Positions 1 through 5,951 of a stretch of DNA of 12,942 nt are shown here, one piece after another. The position numbers were made by a program, and so were the translations under genes. This DNA is from an uncultured beta proteobacterium (GTDB lineage Bacteria > Pseudomonadota > Gammaproteobacteria > Burkholderiales > Rhodocyclaceae), in the NCBI GenBank assembly GCA_903930395.1, contig CAIYYE010000500.1, positions 1-12,942 on the forward strand. Direction: 5' to 3'. Below the pieces are notes generated by a model. It searched no databases. It had not been told where the DNA came from and was given only the letters and a program-made list of their open reading frames with translations. The number at the start of each line of letters is the position of its first letter. Positions within the stretch are counted from its first letter, which is position 1.

Positions 1-2
1 GC

Positions 3-77
3 CGTGCTATTCGCACTGTCTGCGGCTCGTCTTCGTGTCCTGAACCGAAGGCGCCACGGATTTGGAGAATGGAATGA
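3..77 (+). CDS. Possible 3' end of an upstream gene (hoxY?), partial
   Basis: One frame stays open from the left edge to a TGA at 75-77, which overlaps the hoxH ATG (74-76) as ATGA, a common translational-coupling arrangement. The last residues (EPKAPRIWRME) could be the tail of a hydrogenase small subunit, since hoxY normally precedes hoxH in NAD-coupled hydrogenase operons. Only 24 codons are visible, so this rests mainly on context. A second frame is also open from base 1 to a stop at 130-132 and contains AVLFALS, which also vaguely resembles a hoxY end; that reading would overlap hoxH by 59 bases and is less attractive. Confidence 0.35.
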   Translation, partial: RAIRTVCGSSSCPEPKAPRIWRME

Positions 78-1537
78 CCTACCAACTGGAAACTGCCGCC
101 CACCCCGAAACCCTGCGCCGCGTGGCGATTGACCCGGTCTCGCGGGTCGAGGGCCACGGCAAGGTGACCATACTGCTGGACGACCAGAACAAGGTGCACC
201 AGGTGCGCCTGCATATCGTCGAATTCCGCGGCTTCGAGAAGTTCATCCAGGGTCGGCCGTACTGGGAGGTGCCGGTCATGGTCCAGCGCCTCTGCGGTAT
301 CTGCCCGGTCTCGCACCATCTCGCAGCATCCAAGGCGCTCGATGTCATCGTCGGGGCGAAGAAGCTGACGGCGACGGCCGAGAAGATGCGCCGCCTGATG
401 CACTACGGCCAGATGCTGCAATCGCATGCGCTGCATTTCTTCCACCTCTGTTCGCCCGACCTGCTCTTCGGCTTCGACAGTGACGTCACCAAGCGCAACA
501 TCGTCGGCGTTGCCATGGCGCATCCTGAAACTGCCAAGCGCGGCGTCCTGCTCCGCAAGTTCGGGCAGGAAGTGATCCGTGTTACCGCCGGCAAACGCGT
601 GCATGGCACGGGAGCCGTGCCGGGCGGTGTCAACAAGGCATTGACCATCGCCGAGCGGGACGAACTGCTCAAGGACATCTATCACATCGTCCAGTGGTCA
701 CGCGAAGCCGTCCATCTGATCCAGAAGGTGCATACGCAGGACCCTGGGCTGTACAACAGCTTCGGCATCTTCCGCTCCAATTTCATGTCCATCGTTGGCC
801 ACAACGGCGACCTCGATTTCTACCACGGCAGCCTGCGCGCCCGCGACGACAACGGCAAGATCATCTTCGATCACGTCGATTACCAGCAGTACGACCAGTA
901 CATCGAGGAAGAAGTCCGTTCGTGGAGCTACATGAAGTTTCCCTACTTCAAATCGCTGGGCAAGGAAAACGGCTGGTACAAGGTCGGCCCGCTGGCCCGT
1001 GTGCAGAACTGCAACCAGATCTCGACGCCCTTTGCCGAACACGAGCGCAAGGAATTCGTTGATTACGCCGGCGGCTCGCCCATGCATGCCCCGCTGGCCT
1101 ACCACTGGACGCGGATGATCGAGATGCTGCACGCCGCCGAGGTGATCAAGGAGCTGCTGCACGACGATGATCTGCTCGGGACCGACCTCATGGTGCAGGG
1201 CGAACGGAAAATGGAAGGCGTCGGCGTCATCGAGGCGCCGCGCGGCACGCTCTTCCACCATTACCGCGTCGATGAAAATGACCTCGTCACCATGGCCAAC
1301 CTCATCGTCTCGACGACCAACAACAACCAGGCCATGAACGAAGCCATCCGCAACGTCGCCCGGCGCTACCTGCACGGCCATGAAATCACCGAGGGCCTGC
1401 TCAACCACATCGAGGTCGCCATCCGCGCCTTCGACCCCTGCCTGTCCTGCGCCACGCATGCGCTCGGCAAGATGCCGCTGGAGGTTGAACTGGTCGATGT
1501 CGAAGGGAGCATCGTGCATTCGTTGAGCCGTTCGTGA
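74..1537 (+). CDS. hoxH: NAD-coupled [NiFe] hydrogenase large subunit HoxH
   Basis: Catalytic subunit of a soluble bidirectional (group 3d type) hydrogenase, which holds the Ni-Fe(CN)2CO centre and interconverts H2 with protons and electrons, passing electrons through HoxY and HoxFU to NAD. The 487-residue protein has the N-terminal ligand motif R72-L-C74-G-I-C77 followed by PVSHH, and the C-terminal motif D454-P-C456-L-S-C459-A-T-H462. It also has the typical IDPVSRVEGHGKV start and VEFRGFEKF segments. A 25-residue tail (from A463) follows the terminal His; in this family it is removed by a specific protease after Ni insertion. The ATG at 74 has a GGAG at 64-67 with good spacing; an in-frame TTG at 62 lies over this ribosome site and is unlikely. 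It overlaps hoxW by four bases. No catalytic residue is missing. Confidence 0.96.
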   Translation: MTYQLETAAHPETLRRVAIDPVSRVEGHGKVTILLDDQNKVHQVRLHIVEFRGFEKFIQGRPYWEVPVMVQRLCGICPVSHHLAASKALDVIVGAKKLTATAEKMRRLMHYGQMLQSHALHFFHLCSPDLLFGFDSDVTKRNIVGVAMAHPETAKRGVLLRKFGQEVIRVTAGKRVHGTGAVPGGVNKALTIAERDELLKDIYHIVQWSREAVHLIQKVHTQDPGLYNSFGIFRSNFMSIVGHNGDLDFYHGSLRARDDNGKIIFDHVDYQQYDQYIEEEVRSWSYMKFPYFKSLGKENGWYKVGPLARVQNCNQISTPFAEHERKEFVDYAGGSPMHAPLAYHWTRMIEMLHAAEVIKELLHDDDLLGTDLMVQGERKMEGVGVIEAPRGTLFHHYRVDENDLVTMANLIVSTTNNNQAMNEAIRNVARRYLHGHEITEGLLNHIEVAIRAFDPCLSCATHALGKMPLEVELVDVEGSIVHSLSRS

Positions 1538-2034
1538 CGGCACCCGTTGTCATTTTTGCCGTCGGCAACCCCAGTCGTGGCGACGACGCCATCGGACCCG
1601 AATGTTGTGCCCGCCTGGAGCAATGGCTGGCGAACCAAGGGCTGGCCGAGCGGTTCGAGCTGATCGAGGATTTCCAGCTCCAGATTGAACACGCCCTCGA
1701 CCTCCAGAGCCGGCAACTCGCCCTCTTCATCGATGCCGGTGCCAGAACGCCGGGACCCTTCACCTTCCGGCGCATCGCCCCGGCCACCGGCGCCGCCTGC
1801 ACAACCCACGAACTGCCGCCGGAAGCCGTGCTTCAGGTCTATGTGCAGACTGAAGGCGAGCTACCTCCACCCGCCTTTGTACTTTGTATTCGTGGCGAGG
1901 ATTTCGAACTGGGCGAGCCGATCAGTGCATTGGCCGAGGGCAATCTGCAGTCGGCTTTTGAATTGCTGGCCCGGTTATGCTGTCAGCCCTCACTCGCCAC
2001 GTGGGAGGATGCTTCACTGGCGATAGCGGTCTGA
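1534..2034 (+). CDS. hoxW: HoxH maturation endopeptidase HoxW (peptidase M52)
   Basis: Nickel-dependent maturation protease that removes the C-terminal tail of HoxH once the metal centre is complete. The protein is 166 residues, usual for the M52 family. The N-terminal VGNPSRGDDAIGP motif matches the family GNxxxxDE/D-xG signature. By alignment in my head with HybD (ligands E16, D62, H93), the nickel ligands would be D18, D67 (in LFIDAGAR) and H92 (in TTHELPP). It starts at a GTG whose last bases form the hoxH stop (GTGA, four-base overlap), so translation is probably coupled and the two proteins made together. The match between tail-bearing substrate and adjacent protease supports the HoxW name over HypD/HyaD relatives. 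No terminator is obvious after it. Confidence 0.9.
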   Translation: MTAPVVIFAVGNPSRGDDAIGPECCARLEQWLANQGLAERFELIEDFQLQIEHALDLQSRQLALFIDAGARTPGPFTFRRIAPATGAACTTHELPPEAVLQVYVQTEGELPPPAFVLCIRGEDFELGEPISALAEGNLQSAFELLARLCCQPSLATWEDASLAIAV

Positions 2035-2101
2035 AATAACGCTTTGAATTCTGGTTGAGTTTTCTGGTTGATCATGAGGCTGTTGTTGCTTGCTTGTAGC
2101 G

Positions 2102-2147
2102 GCGGAAGTGTGTCCGCAAGAGACATTCGTCGGCTGGGCGGCCCAGC
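2102..2147. repeat. Two inverted repeats upstream of the 2150 promoter
   Basis: Two perfect inverted repeats lie in the intergenic region. GCGGA (2102-2106) pairs with TCCGC (2113-2117) across six bases. GCTGGGC (2133-2139) pairs with GCCCAGC (2141-2147) around a single G. The second ends two bases before the -35 box at 2150, a position suited to an operator. As RNA it would form a six-pair stem with a three-base loop followed by GTTTGT, so a weak terminator for the hox operon is the alternative. The function is not known. Confidence 0.4.
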
Positions 2148-2149
2148 GT

Positions 2150-2178
2150 TTGTCATTGGCAAGGTCACCTATTATTAT
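2150..2178 (+). promoter_or_regulatory. Sigma-70-type promoter for the zinc-ribbon/lipoprotein pair
   Basis: TTGTCA at 2150-2155 and TATTAT at 2173-2178 are separated by exactly 17 bases; each box matches the consensus at five of six positions. Transcription would begin near 2185, giving a leader of about 55 bases. It is the strongest promoter-like sequence I can see in the window and separates the following two genes from the hox operon. Confidence 0.6.
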
Positions 2179-2196
2179 GCTGGGATATCTTCACCC

Positions 2197-2218
2197 GCGA
2201 ACGCTTATCGCGGTTCGC
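2197..2218. repeat. Inverted repeat in the 5' leader of the zinc-ribbon gene
   Basis: GCGAAC (2197-2202) and GTTCGC (2213-2218) form a perfect six-base inverted repeat around a ten-base centre, inside the predicted transcript leader and about ten bases before the AGGGAG ribosome site (2228-2233). It could be an operator just downstream of the start site or a leader hairpin affecting translation. Confidence 0.35.
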
Positions 2219-2240
2219 CAGGAATTCAGGGAGAGACACC

Positions 2241-3047
2241 ATGCAATGCCCAAATTGCAAGCACATCAATAACGATGGCACCCAGTATTGCACCCAGTGC
2301 GACGAAAAACTCCCAGCACCGGCACCATCCGCTGAAATGGGCGATCAATGTCCACGCTGCGGGGCGACCCATCGCCCGAATGCCAGATTCTGTCCGGACT
2401 GCGGGGGCGTATTAAGCCATACCGATGAAGCTCAGCCGGTCATCGAGGCAGACATAGAGCCAGACGAGGATGGCGACTCGGGAATGCGCACCAAGCTGCT
2501 GATTGGCCTGTTCGCAATCCTTACTGCTAGCGCGACAGTCTATCTCCTGAACCACAATTCATCCGTGCCACCGGAAACAGCAAGCCCCTCGGCAAGCACT
2601 CCCGTCCCGGTCGCCACGCCGGCGGTTGTCGAGCCACCCAAGACGCAAGCACCGGCAGTCGCCCCGGAACCTGTCAGTTCTCCGCCCCCCCCGGCTGCGC
2701 CCCCTCCGGTTCAAGAGCCAGCCAAGGCTGAATCGGCCAAACCCGAACCGCCAAAACCGGAACCTGTGGTTGCAGTTCCAGCCAAACCGGAACCTGTGCT
2801 TGCAGTTCCAGCCAAACCGGAACCTGTGGTTGCAGTTCCGGCTAAACCGAAGCCTGTTGTTGCGGTTCCAGCTAAACCGGAACCTGTGGTTGCAGTTCCA
2901 GCCAAACCGGAACCTGTGGTTGCAGTTCCGGCTAAACCGAAGCCTGTTGTTGCGGTTCCTGCTAAACCGAAGCCTGCTCCGGCCAAGCCGAAGAACGATG
3001 TGGCGCCGAATAAATCGGCCAAATCCCTTGATGATCTTTTGAAATAG
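2241..3047 (+). CDS. Double zinc-ribbon, single-pass membrane protein with Pro-rich repeat arm
   Basis: I do not recognise a named gene. The 268-residue protein has three parts. Residues 1-60 hold two zinc ribbons, with pairs C3-P-N-C6/C17-T-Q-C20 and C37-P-R-C40/C51-P-D-C54. After an acidic stretch (about 62-79), a hydrophobic helix spans about 86-103; R83 and K85 before it suggest the zinc ribbons face the cytoplasm. The rest is Pro/Ala/Val-rich, with seven copies of a ten-residue unit of type KPEPVVAVPA or KPKPVVAVPA, then a basic segment and a short tail ending SLDDLLK. The repeats recall the extended Pro-Lys/Pro-Glu arm of TonB and would reach into the periplasm. The ATG has AGGGAG at 2228-2233. 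The next gene starts 11 bases after the stop, so the two are probably one operon. A structural, sensory or tethering role is inference only. Confidence 0.85.
   Translation: MQCPNCKHINNDGTQYCTQCDEKLPAPAPSAEMGDQCPRCGATHRPNARFCPDCGGVLSHTDEAQPVIEADIEPDEDGDSGMRTKLLIGLFAILTASATVYLLNHNSSVPPETASPSASTPVPVATPAVVEPPKTQAPAVAPEPVSSPPPPAAPPPVQEPAKAESAKPEPPKPEPVVAVPAKPEPVLAVPAKPEPVVAVPAKPKPVVAVPAKPEPVVAVPAKPEPVVAVPAKPKPVVAVPAKPKPAPAKPKNDVAPNKSAKSLDDLLK
2754..2993 (+). repeat. In-frame 30-bp tandem repeat (minisatellite), eight units
   Basis: Seven full 30-base units begin at 2754, 2784, 2814, 2844, 2874, 2904 and 2934, followed by a degenerate eighth (2964-2993). Each encodes ten residues, KP(E/K)PV(V/L)AVPA. 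Units 2-4 (2784-2873) and units 5-7 (2874-2963) form a 90-base higher-order duplication that differs, by eye, at only two bases. The array is entirely coding and has no spacers, so it is not a CRISPR. Gain or loss of any unit keeps the reading frame. Confidence 0.9.
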
Positions 3048-3058
3048 GAATTCGACAA

Positions 3059-3652
3059 ATGCGCAAATTGACCTTATGTCTTGTGCTTGCCCTGGCCGCT
3101 ATTTTTACCGGCTGCGCCAGCGTCCAAGAGGTGCGAAATGACCCAAAAGTTGAGGTTGCCACCCCCAGCCCTCTGGATATATTTGAACAGCAACGCAAAT
3201 CGGAAATCAATTTTGCCGAGCAAACCCGACTCGATTTCATGGCCGCTTTTCAAACCAAGAAGGCTACCGCCCGGATTAATGTTGATCCGCTAGGCTTGAA
3301 TCAAGTCACCATCACTGAAAATCAATCTCGCCGAACACAGTCGGTTCAGGTCTTTGAAAGTTTGAGCATAACGCTCCCCTTGGCACTCAAGAAGAACCCG
3401 GACTACGTGGTGGCAATGTCCAAGATCAAGGCACTTGCCGAAAAAATGGCCGATGAGCGCGGATTCTCGGAAATCCAGTTTTTCTTGTTGCCGACTGACG
3501 CTGCCGCCAAGAAGATTAAATTTGAAAGCGATACCGTTAAATCATCGCGTGGCAACCCGATCACAGTCAGCAAATCCGCCGACAAATCGCTGGGTAAGGG
3601 TATGCAGCGCATAGTGGTCAAGGCAGCTCCGATACAAAAAATGGAACTGTAA
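3059..3652 (+). CDS. Small lipoprotein of unknown function
   Basis: A 197-residue protein with a lipoprotein signal: MRK start, hydrophobic stretch, and lipobox F16-T-G-C19 (TGC then AS), so C19 would be lipidated. A20 at the +2 position, rather than Asp, favours sorting to the outer membrane. The mature part is mixed alpha/beta in character, with long polar segments, few aromatic residues, no further Cys and no recognised domain. The ATG is preceded by TAGGAA (3045-3050), which overlaps the stop of the zinc-ribbon gene 11 bases upstream, so the pair is very likely co-transcribed. Base composition is nearer to half GC than in the neighbouring hox, phaC and permease genes. A partnership with the Pro-rich arm of its neighbour is plausible but unproven. 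Confidence 0.85.
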   Translation: MRKLTLCLVLALAAIFTGCASVQEVRNDPKVEVATPSPLDIFEQQRKSEINFAEQTRLDFMAAFQTKKATARINVDPLGLNQVTITENQSRRTQSVQVFESLSITLPLALKKNPDYVVAMSKIKALAEKMADERGFSEIQFFLLPTDAAAKKIKFESDTVKSSRGNPITVSKSADKSLGKGMQRIVVKAAPIQKMEL

Positions 3653-3707
3653 GACCGGCAAAACACCATGGTTACGGGTGGAAAGCCTCAAAGCTGACTG
3701 AGTCGGG

Positions 3708-3728
3708 GCCTCCTGTGAGGCATGTTTT
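3708..3728 (+). terminator. Weak candidate terminator after the lipoprotein gene
   Basis: GCCTC (3708-3712), a four-base loop CTGT, and GAGGC (3717-3721) form a five-pair hairpin followed by ATGTTTTG. The T run is only four bases and the stem short, so this is a weak intrinsic terminator at best. A second GCCTC copy at 3685-3689 could compete for the same GAGGC. Confidence 0.35.
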
Positions 3729-3734
3729 GGGGCT

Positions 3735-4457
3735 ATGCTGGTATTTCCGGACCGGCCTTTCACATTACCCATGAAATTCTCCCGTTTTTTTCTGAACCGC
3801 CTGCAGAACCAACCTGTGGCAACCGATACGGTGGTCGTTATCGATGTGCTGCGTTCATTCACGACCGCTGCCGTTGCGCTGGTTCGCGGCGCGCAGGCGA
3901 TTTATCCGGTTGAGGGTTTGGCTGCGGCGAGTGCGCTGATTGGGAAACTGCCCGGGGTTGTGTCGATAGGCGCCGTTGGCGGGGGCGATCCGGTGCCCGG
4001 TTTTGATTTTGGCAATTCGCCATCGCAACTGATGCAGGCCGATCTTGCCGGGAAAGACGTGGTAATGACGACTGCGGCCGGTGTCCGTGGCCTCCAGCGT
4101 TTTCGTCAGGCGCGGCGACTCTATGCGGCCAGCCTGGTTTGTGCGCGGGCGACAGCCGAAGCCATCCGTCGCGCGGGGGCGAGGGAGGTCTGCTTTGTCA
4201 TCACCGGCGAATGGGTGGATCGCGATGGCGACGAGGACATTGCCTGCGCCGACTACATCGAGTCCCTGCTGCGTGGCGAGGCGGTCGATCCTGCTGAATT
4301 CGCAGAGCGGGTGCGGAACTCGGATTTTGGCCAGCGCTTCACGGCCGGCACCTGGCCCAATCTTCCGCTGGCCGATCTCGATCTTTCGGCCGAGCCGGAT
4401 CGCTTCGACTTTGCCATGCCGGTACGGCGCGAGGGCGGGCGTCTGGTTATTTTCTGA
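3735..4457 (+). CDS. ComB-family phosphatase-like protein (2-phosphosulfolactate phosphatase family)
   Basis: Resembles the Mg2+-dependent ComB family, whose founding member dephosphorylates 2-phosphosulfolactate to sulfolactate in coenzyme M synthesis. Family-like blocks are VVVIDVLRSFTTA (about 33-45), GDPVPGFDFGNSP (84-96), TTAAGVRGL (112-120) and a later GDEDIACADYIESLL with acidic residues expected for metal binding. The length of 240 residues is normal. No coenzyme M, sulfolactate or taurine gene is nearby, so the true substrate is open; many bacterial members have no known role. The start is uncertain: ATG 3735 has only a poorly spaced GGGG, and ATG 3771 (MKFSRFF...) has no ribosome site but gives an N-terminus more like that of bacterial homologues as I recall them. 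Confidence 0.75.
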   Translation: MLVFPDRPFTLPMKFSRFFLNRLQNQPVATDTVVVIDVLRSFTTAAVALVRGAQAIYPVEGLAAASALIGKLPGVVSIGAVGGGDPVPGFDFGNSPSQLMQADLAGKDVVMTTAAGVRGLQRFRQARRLYAASLVCARATAEAIRRAGAREVCFVITGEWVDRDGDEDIACADYIESLLRGEAVDPAEFAERVRNSDFGQRFTAGTWPNLPLADLDLSAEPDRFDFAMPVRREGGRLVIF

Positions 4458-4563
4458 GCGCGTGGTGCAACCGGAATTTGTTGATGTGCATCATGGGCAG
4501 TGTCGGCGTCCAGGCAGAAAATTCATCCGACTTGTTGCTCCATGGGAGGCGTTCCAAGTCGAT

Positions 4564-5277
4564 ATGTTTTTCCTCAGAAACACATTCGCGGCGGCTTTGA
4601 CCGCCGTCTTTTTTGCGCCGGTTTTCGCAGCCGAAACGGCCGAGCAGCAATTCGTTGCCATTGCCTTGTCGTCGCCAGAGGGCATCAAGGCCAAGGCCGG
4701 GGAGCTGCTCGAAGTCGATATCGATCTGGCAGCCAGTGGCGGTCTCGCGGTCGAGTCGAGCGGCGAACGTATCGTCGTTCTCTATCGCATGGCCTTCAAC
4801 CAGATCGCCGAAGGCTGGAGCTGGCAACCGTTGTCCGATCCCGCTCACGACGACTATTACCGGTTCAAATTTCTGCCACTCCAGTCGGTGGCCGACGAGC
4901 GTGGTGAATATACCGGCGAGGACAAGATCGGGACGCCGCAGCAGATGAAGGTCAGCTGGCGCTACGACTATTTCCTGGCTTTCGAGAATCTCTACGACTT
5001 CTACCCGCGCGCCGTCGATGACGATGCCGGTTTTTCAGCCAGTCTGCCAGTGGCCATGGCCGGGCGAGTGGGCATGCGCGCCAGGGCGCGGTTGATAGCC
5101 CCGGTGATCAGTGAAAGTACGACCTTCTGGAAGGCCACCTACGGCAAGCCGACCGATTTCACGCTGAAAAAGCGCTATCTGGTCAGTCGTCTTGAAGAAA
5201 TCGACTTTGTCGATGCCGCCAGTGGTGCAGTCCTTTGCCGAATCCTGCCGGGGCAGGGGCGCTGCATCGGGCAGTGA
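4564..5277 (+). CDS. Exported protein of unknown function
   Basis: A 237-residue protein with a clear signal peptide: R5 near the start, a hydrophobic core to about residue 17, and PVFA|AE, so cleavage after A22 is likely. The mature part is rich in aromatic residues and charges (WSWQPL, YYRFKF, WRYDYF, FENLYDFYP), as in beta-rich periplasmic proteins, and has only two Cys, C225 and C234, near the end that could form a disulfide. I recognise no family. The reading frame is open upstream to 4081, but that part lies inside the ComB-like gene in another frame and the signal peptide fixes the start at ATG 4564. A GGAG at 4544-4547 is rather far (16 bases). It lies 106 bases after the ComB-like gene, and I see no feature in that gap. 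It converges with the usp gene. Confidence 0.75.
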   Translation: MFFLRNTFAAALTAVFFAPVFAAETAEQQFVAIALSSPEGIKAKAGELLEVDIDLAASGGLAVESSGERIVVLYRMAFNQIAEGWSWQPLSDPAHDDYYRFKFLPLQSVADERGEYTGEDKIGTPQQMKVSWRYDYFLAFENLYDFYPRAVDDDAGFSASLPVAMAGRVGMRARARLIAPVISESTTFWKATYGKPTDFTLKKRYLVSRLEEIDFVDAASGAVLCRILPGQGRCIGQ

Positions 5278-5295
5278 ATCCGGAGTGCCGCCTGT

Positions 5296-5739
5296 TCAGC
5301 GATAAACCAGCACCGGTACCTTGGAGTGGGTCAGCACCTTGTTGGTCTCGCTGCCGAGCAAAAAGCCGCTGATGCCGCGACGGCCGTGGGAGGCCATGAA
5401 GATCAGGTCGCAACCGGATTTTTCGGCGGCTTCGATGATTGCCTCATAGGGGATGTCGCTGGTCGCCACCGCCGTGCTGCACTGGACGGCGGCATCGGCA
5501 CACATCTTCTCGACTTCGCCGAGATACTCGCGGGCTTGCTGGTCGGCCAGTTCAGCGAATTTTTCCGGCGTTGTCGGGTCGATCAGGGCGCCTTCGCCGA
5601 AATAGGCGATCGGATATTCGGGCTTGGCGAAAAACACGGTGATCCGGGCGCCGGCTTCCTTGGCGAAGGAAACGGCACGCTGTGCCGTAGCGCGGGAGAG
5701 TTCGGAACCATCGGTCGGGACGAAGATGTGCTGGAACAT
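5296..5739 (-). CDS. Universal stress protein, UspA family
   Basis: Cytoplasmic single-domain Usp of 147 residues, the usual length. It opens with FQHIFVPTDGSELS, the family's first strand with the nucleotide-contacting Asp (D10). Near the end it has ASHG119 followed by nine residues and G129-S130, close to the ATP-binding pattern G-2x-G-9x-G-S/T of MJ0577-type Usps. The first Gly is Ala (A116), but the rest is intact, so ATP binding is likely. It ends with the typical KVPVLVYR strand. A full AGGAGG site (complement of 5746-5751) sits six bases before the ATG, predicting strong translation. It is divergent from phaC and convergent with the exported-protein gene, so is probably transcribed alone. 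Confidence 0.93.
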   Translation of the reverse strand: MFQHIFVPTDGSELSRATAQRAVSFAKEAGARITVFFAKPEYPIAYFGEGALIDPTTPEKFAELADQQAREYLGEVEKMCADAAVQCSTAVATSDIPYEAIIEAAEKSGCDLIFMASHGRRGISGFLLGSETNKVLTHSKVPVLVYR

Positions 5740-5951
5740 GCTAAACCTCCTGAAATGGTGTGCTGGCGTTGCATTCCGCCTTGTTGAGGTTCATGCTACG
5801 CCAAGTCGGGAGGAATGAAAACATGCCGCTCCCGATTCTCGCCGCGGCCTCTGGATTGTGTCTTTCCCGTGCAATCGCAGCGTCTTCCGGCAGGCAGAAC
5901 GAAGACAGTTGGATCAGATAGTGCACCACGTATCAGTACGAAGGAAATCTC
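5740..5951. promoter_or_regulatory. Divergent intergenic region between usp and phaC
   Basis: These 212 bases must carry promoters for both genes. On the usp side an AGGAGG site (complement of 5746-5751) is evident but no good promoter. On the phaC side there is an inverted repeat GTCTTC (5882-5887)/GAAGAC (5901-5906), directly followed by a mediocre promoter-like pair TTGGAT (5909-5914) and TATCAG (5931-5936) with a 16-base spacer, and a ribosome site GAAGGAAA shortly before the ATG. No FNR-type palindrome is seen here. The inverted repeat next to the -35 could be an operator. Confidence 0.4.

Noticed and set aside
62..73. TTG start for hoxH at 62
   Set aside because: The TTG overlaps the GGAG ribosome site that serves ATG 74.
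606..623. TGGCAC followed by GTGCC within hoxH as a sigma-54-like or operator site
   Set aside because: It lies deep inside hoxH, the -12 element TTGC at the right spacing is missing, and the palindromic look follows from the codons.
2754..2993. Regular 30-bp repeats suggesting a CRISPR array
   Set aside because: Units are directly adjacent without spacers and encode in-frame KPEPVVAVPA repeats of one protein.
4081..4563. N-terminal extension of the exported-protein frame to 4081
   Set aside because: It overlaps the ComB-like gene in another frame, and a proper signal peptide begins at ATG 4564.
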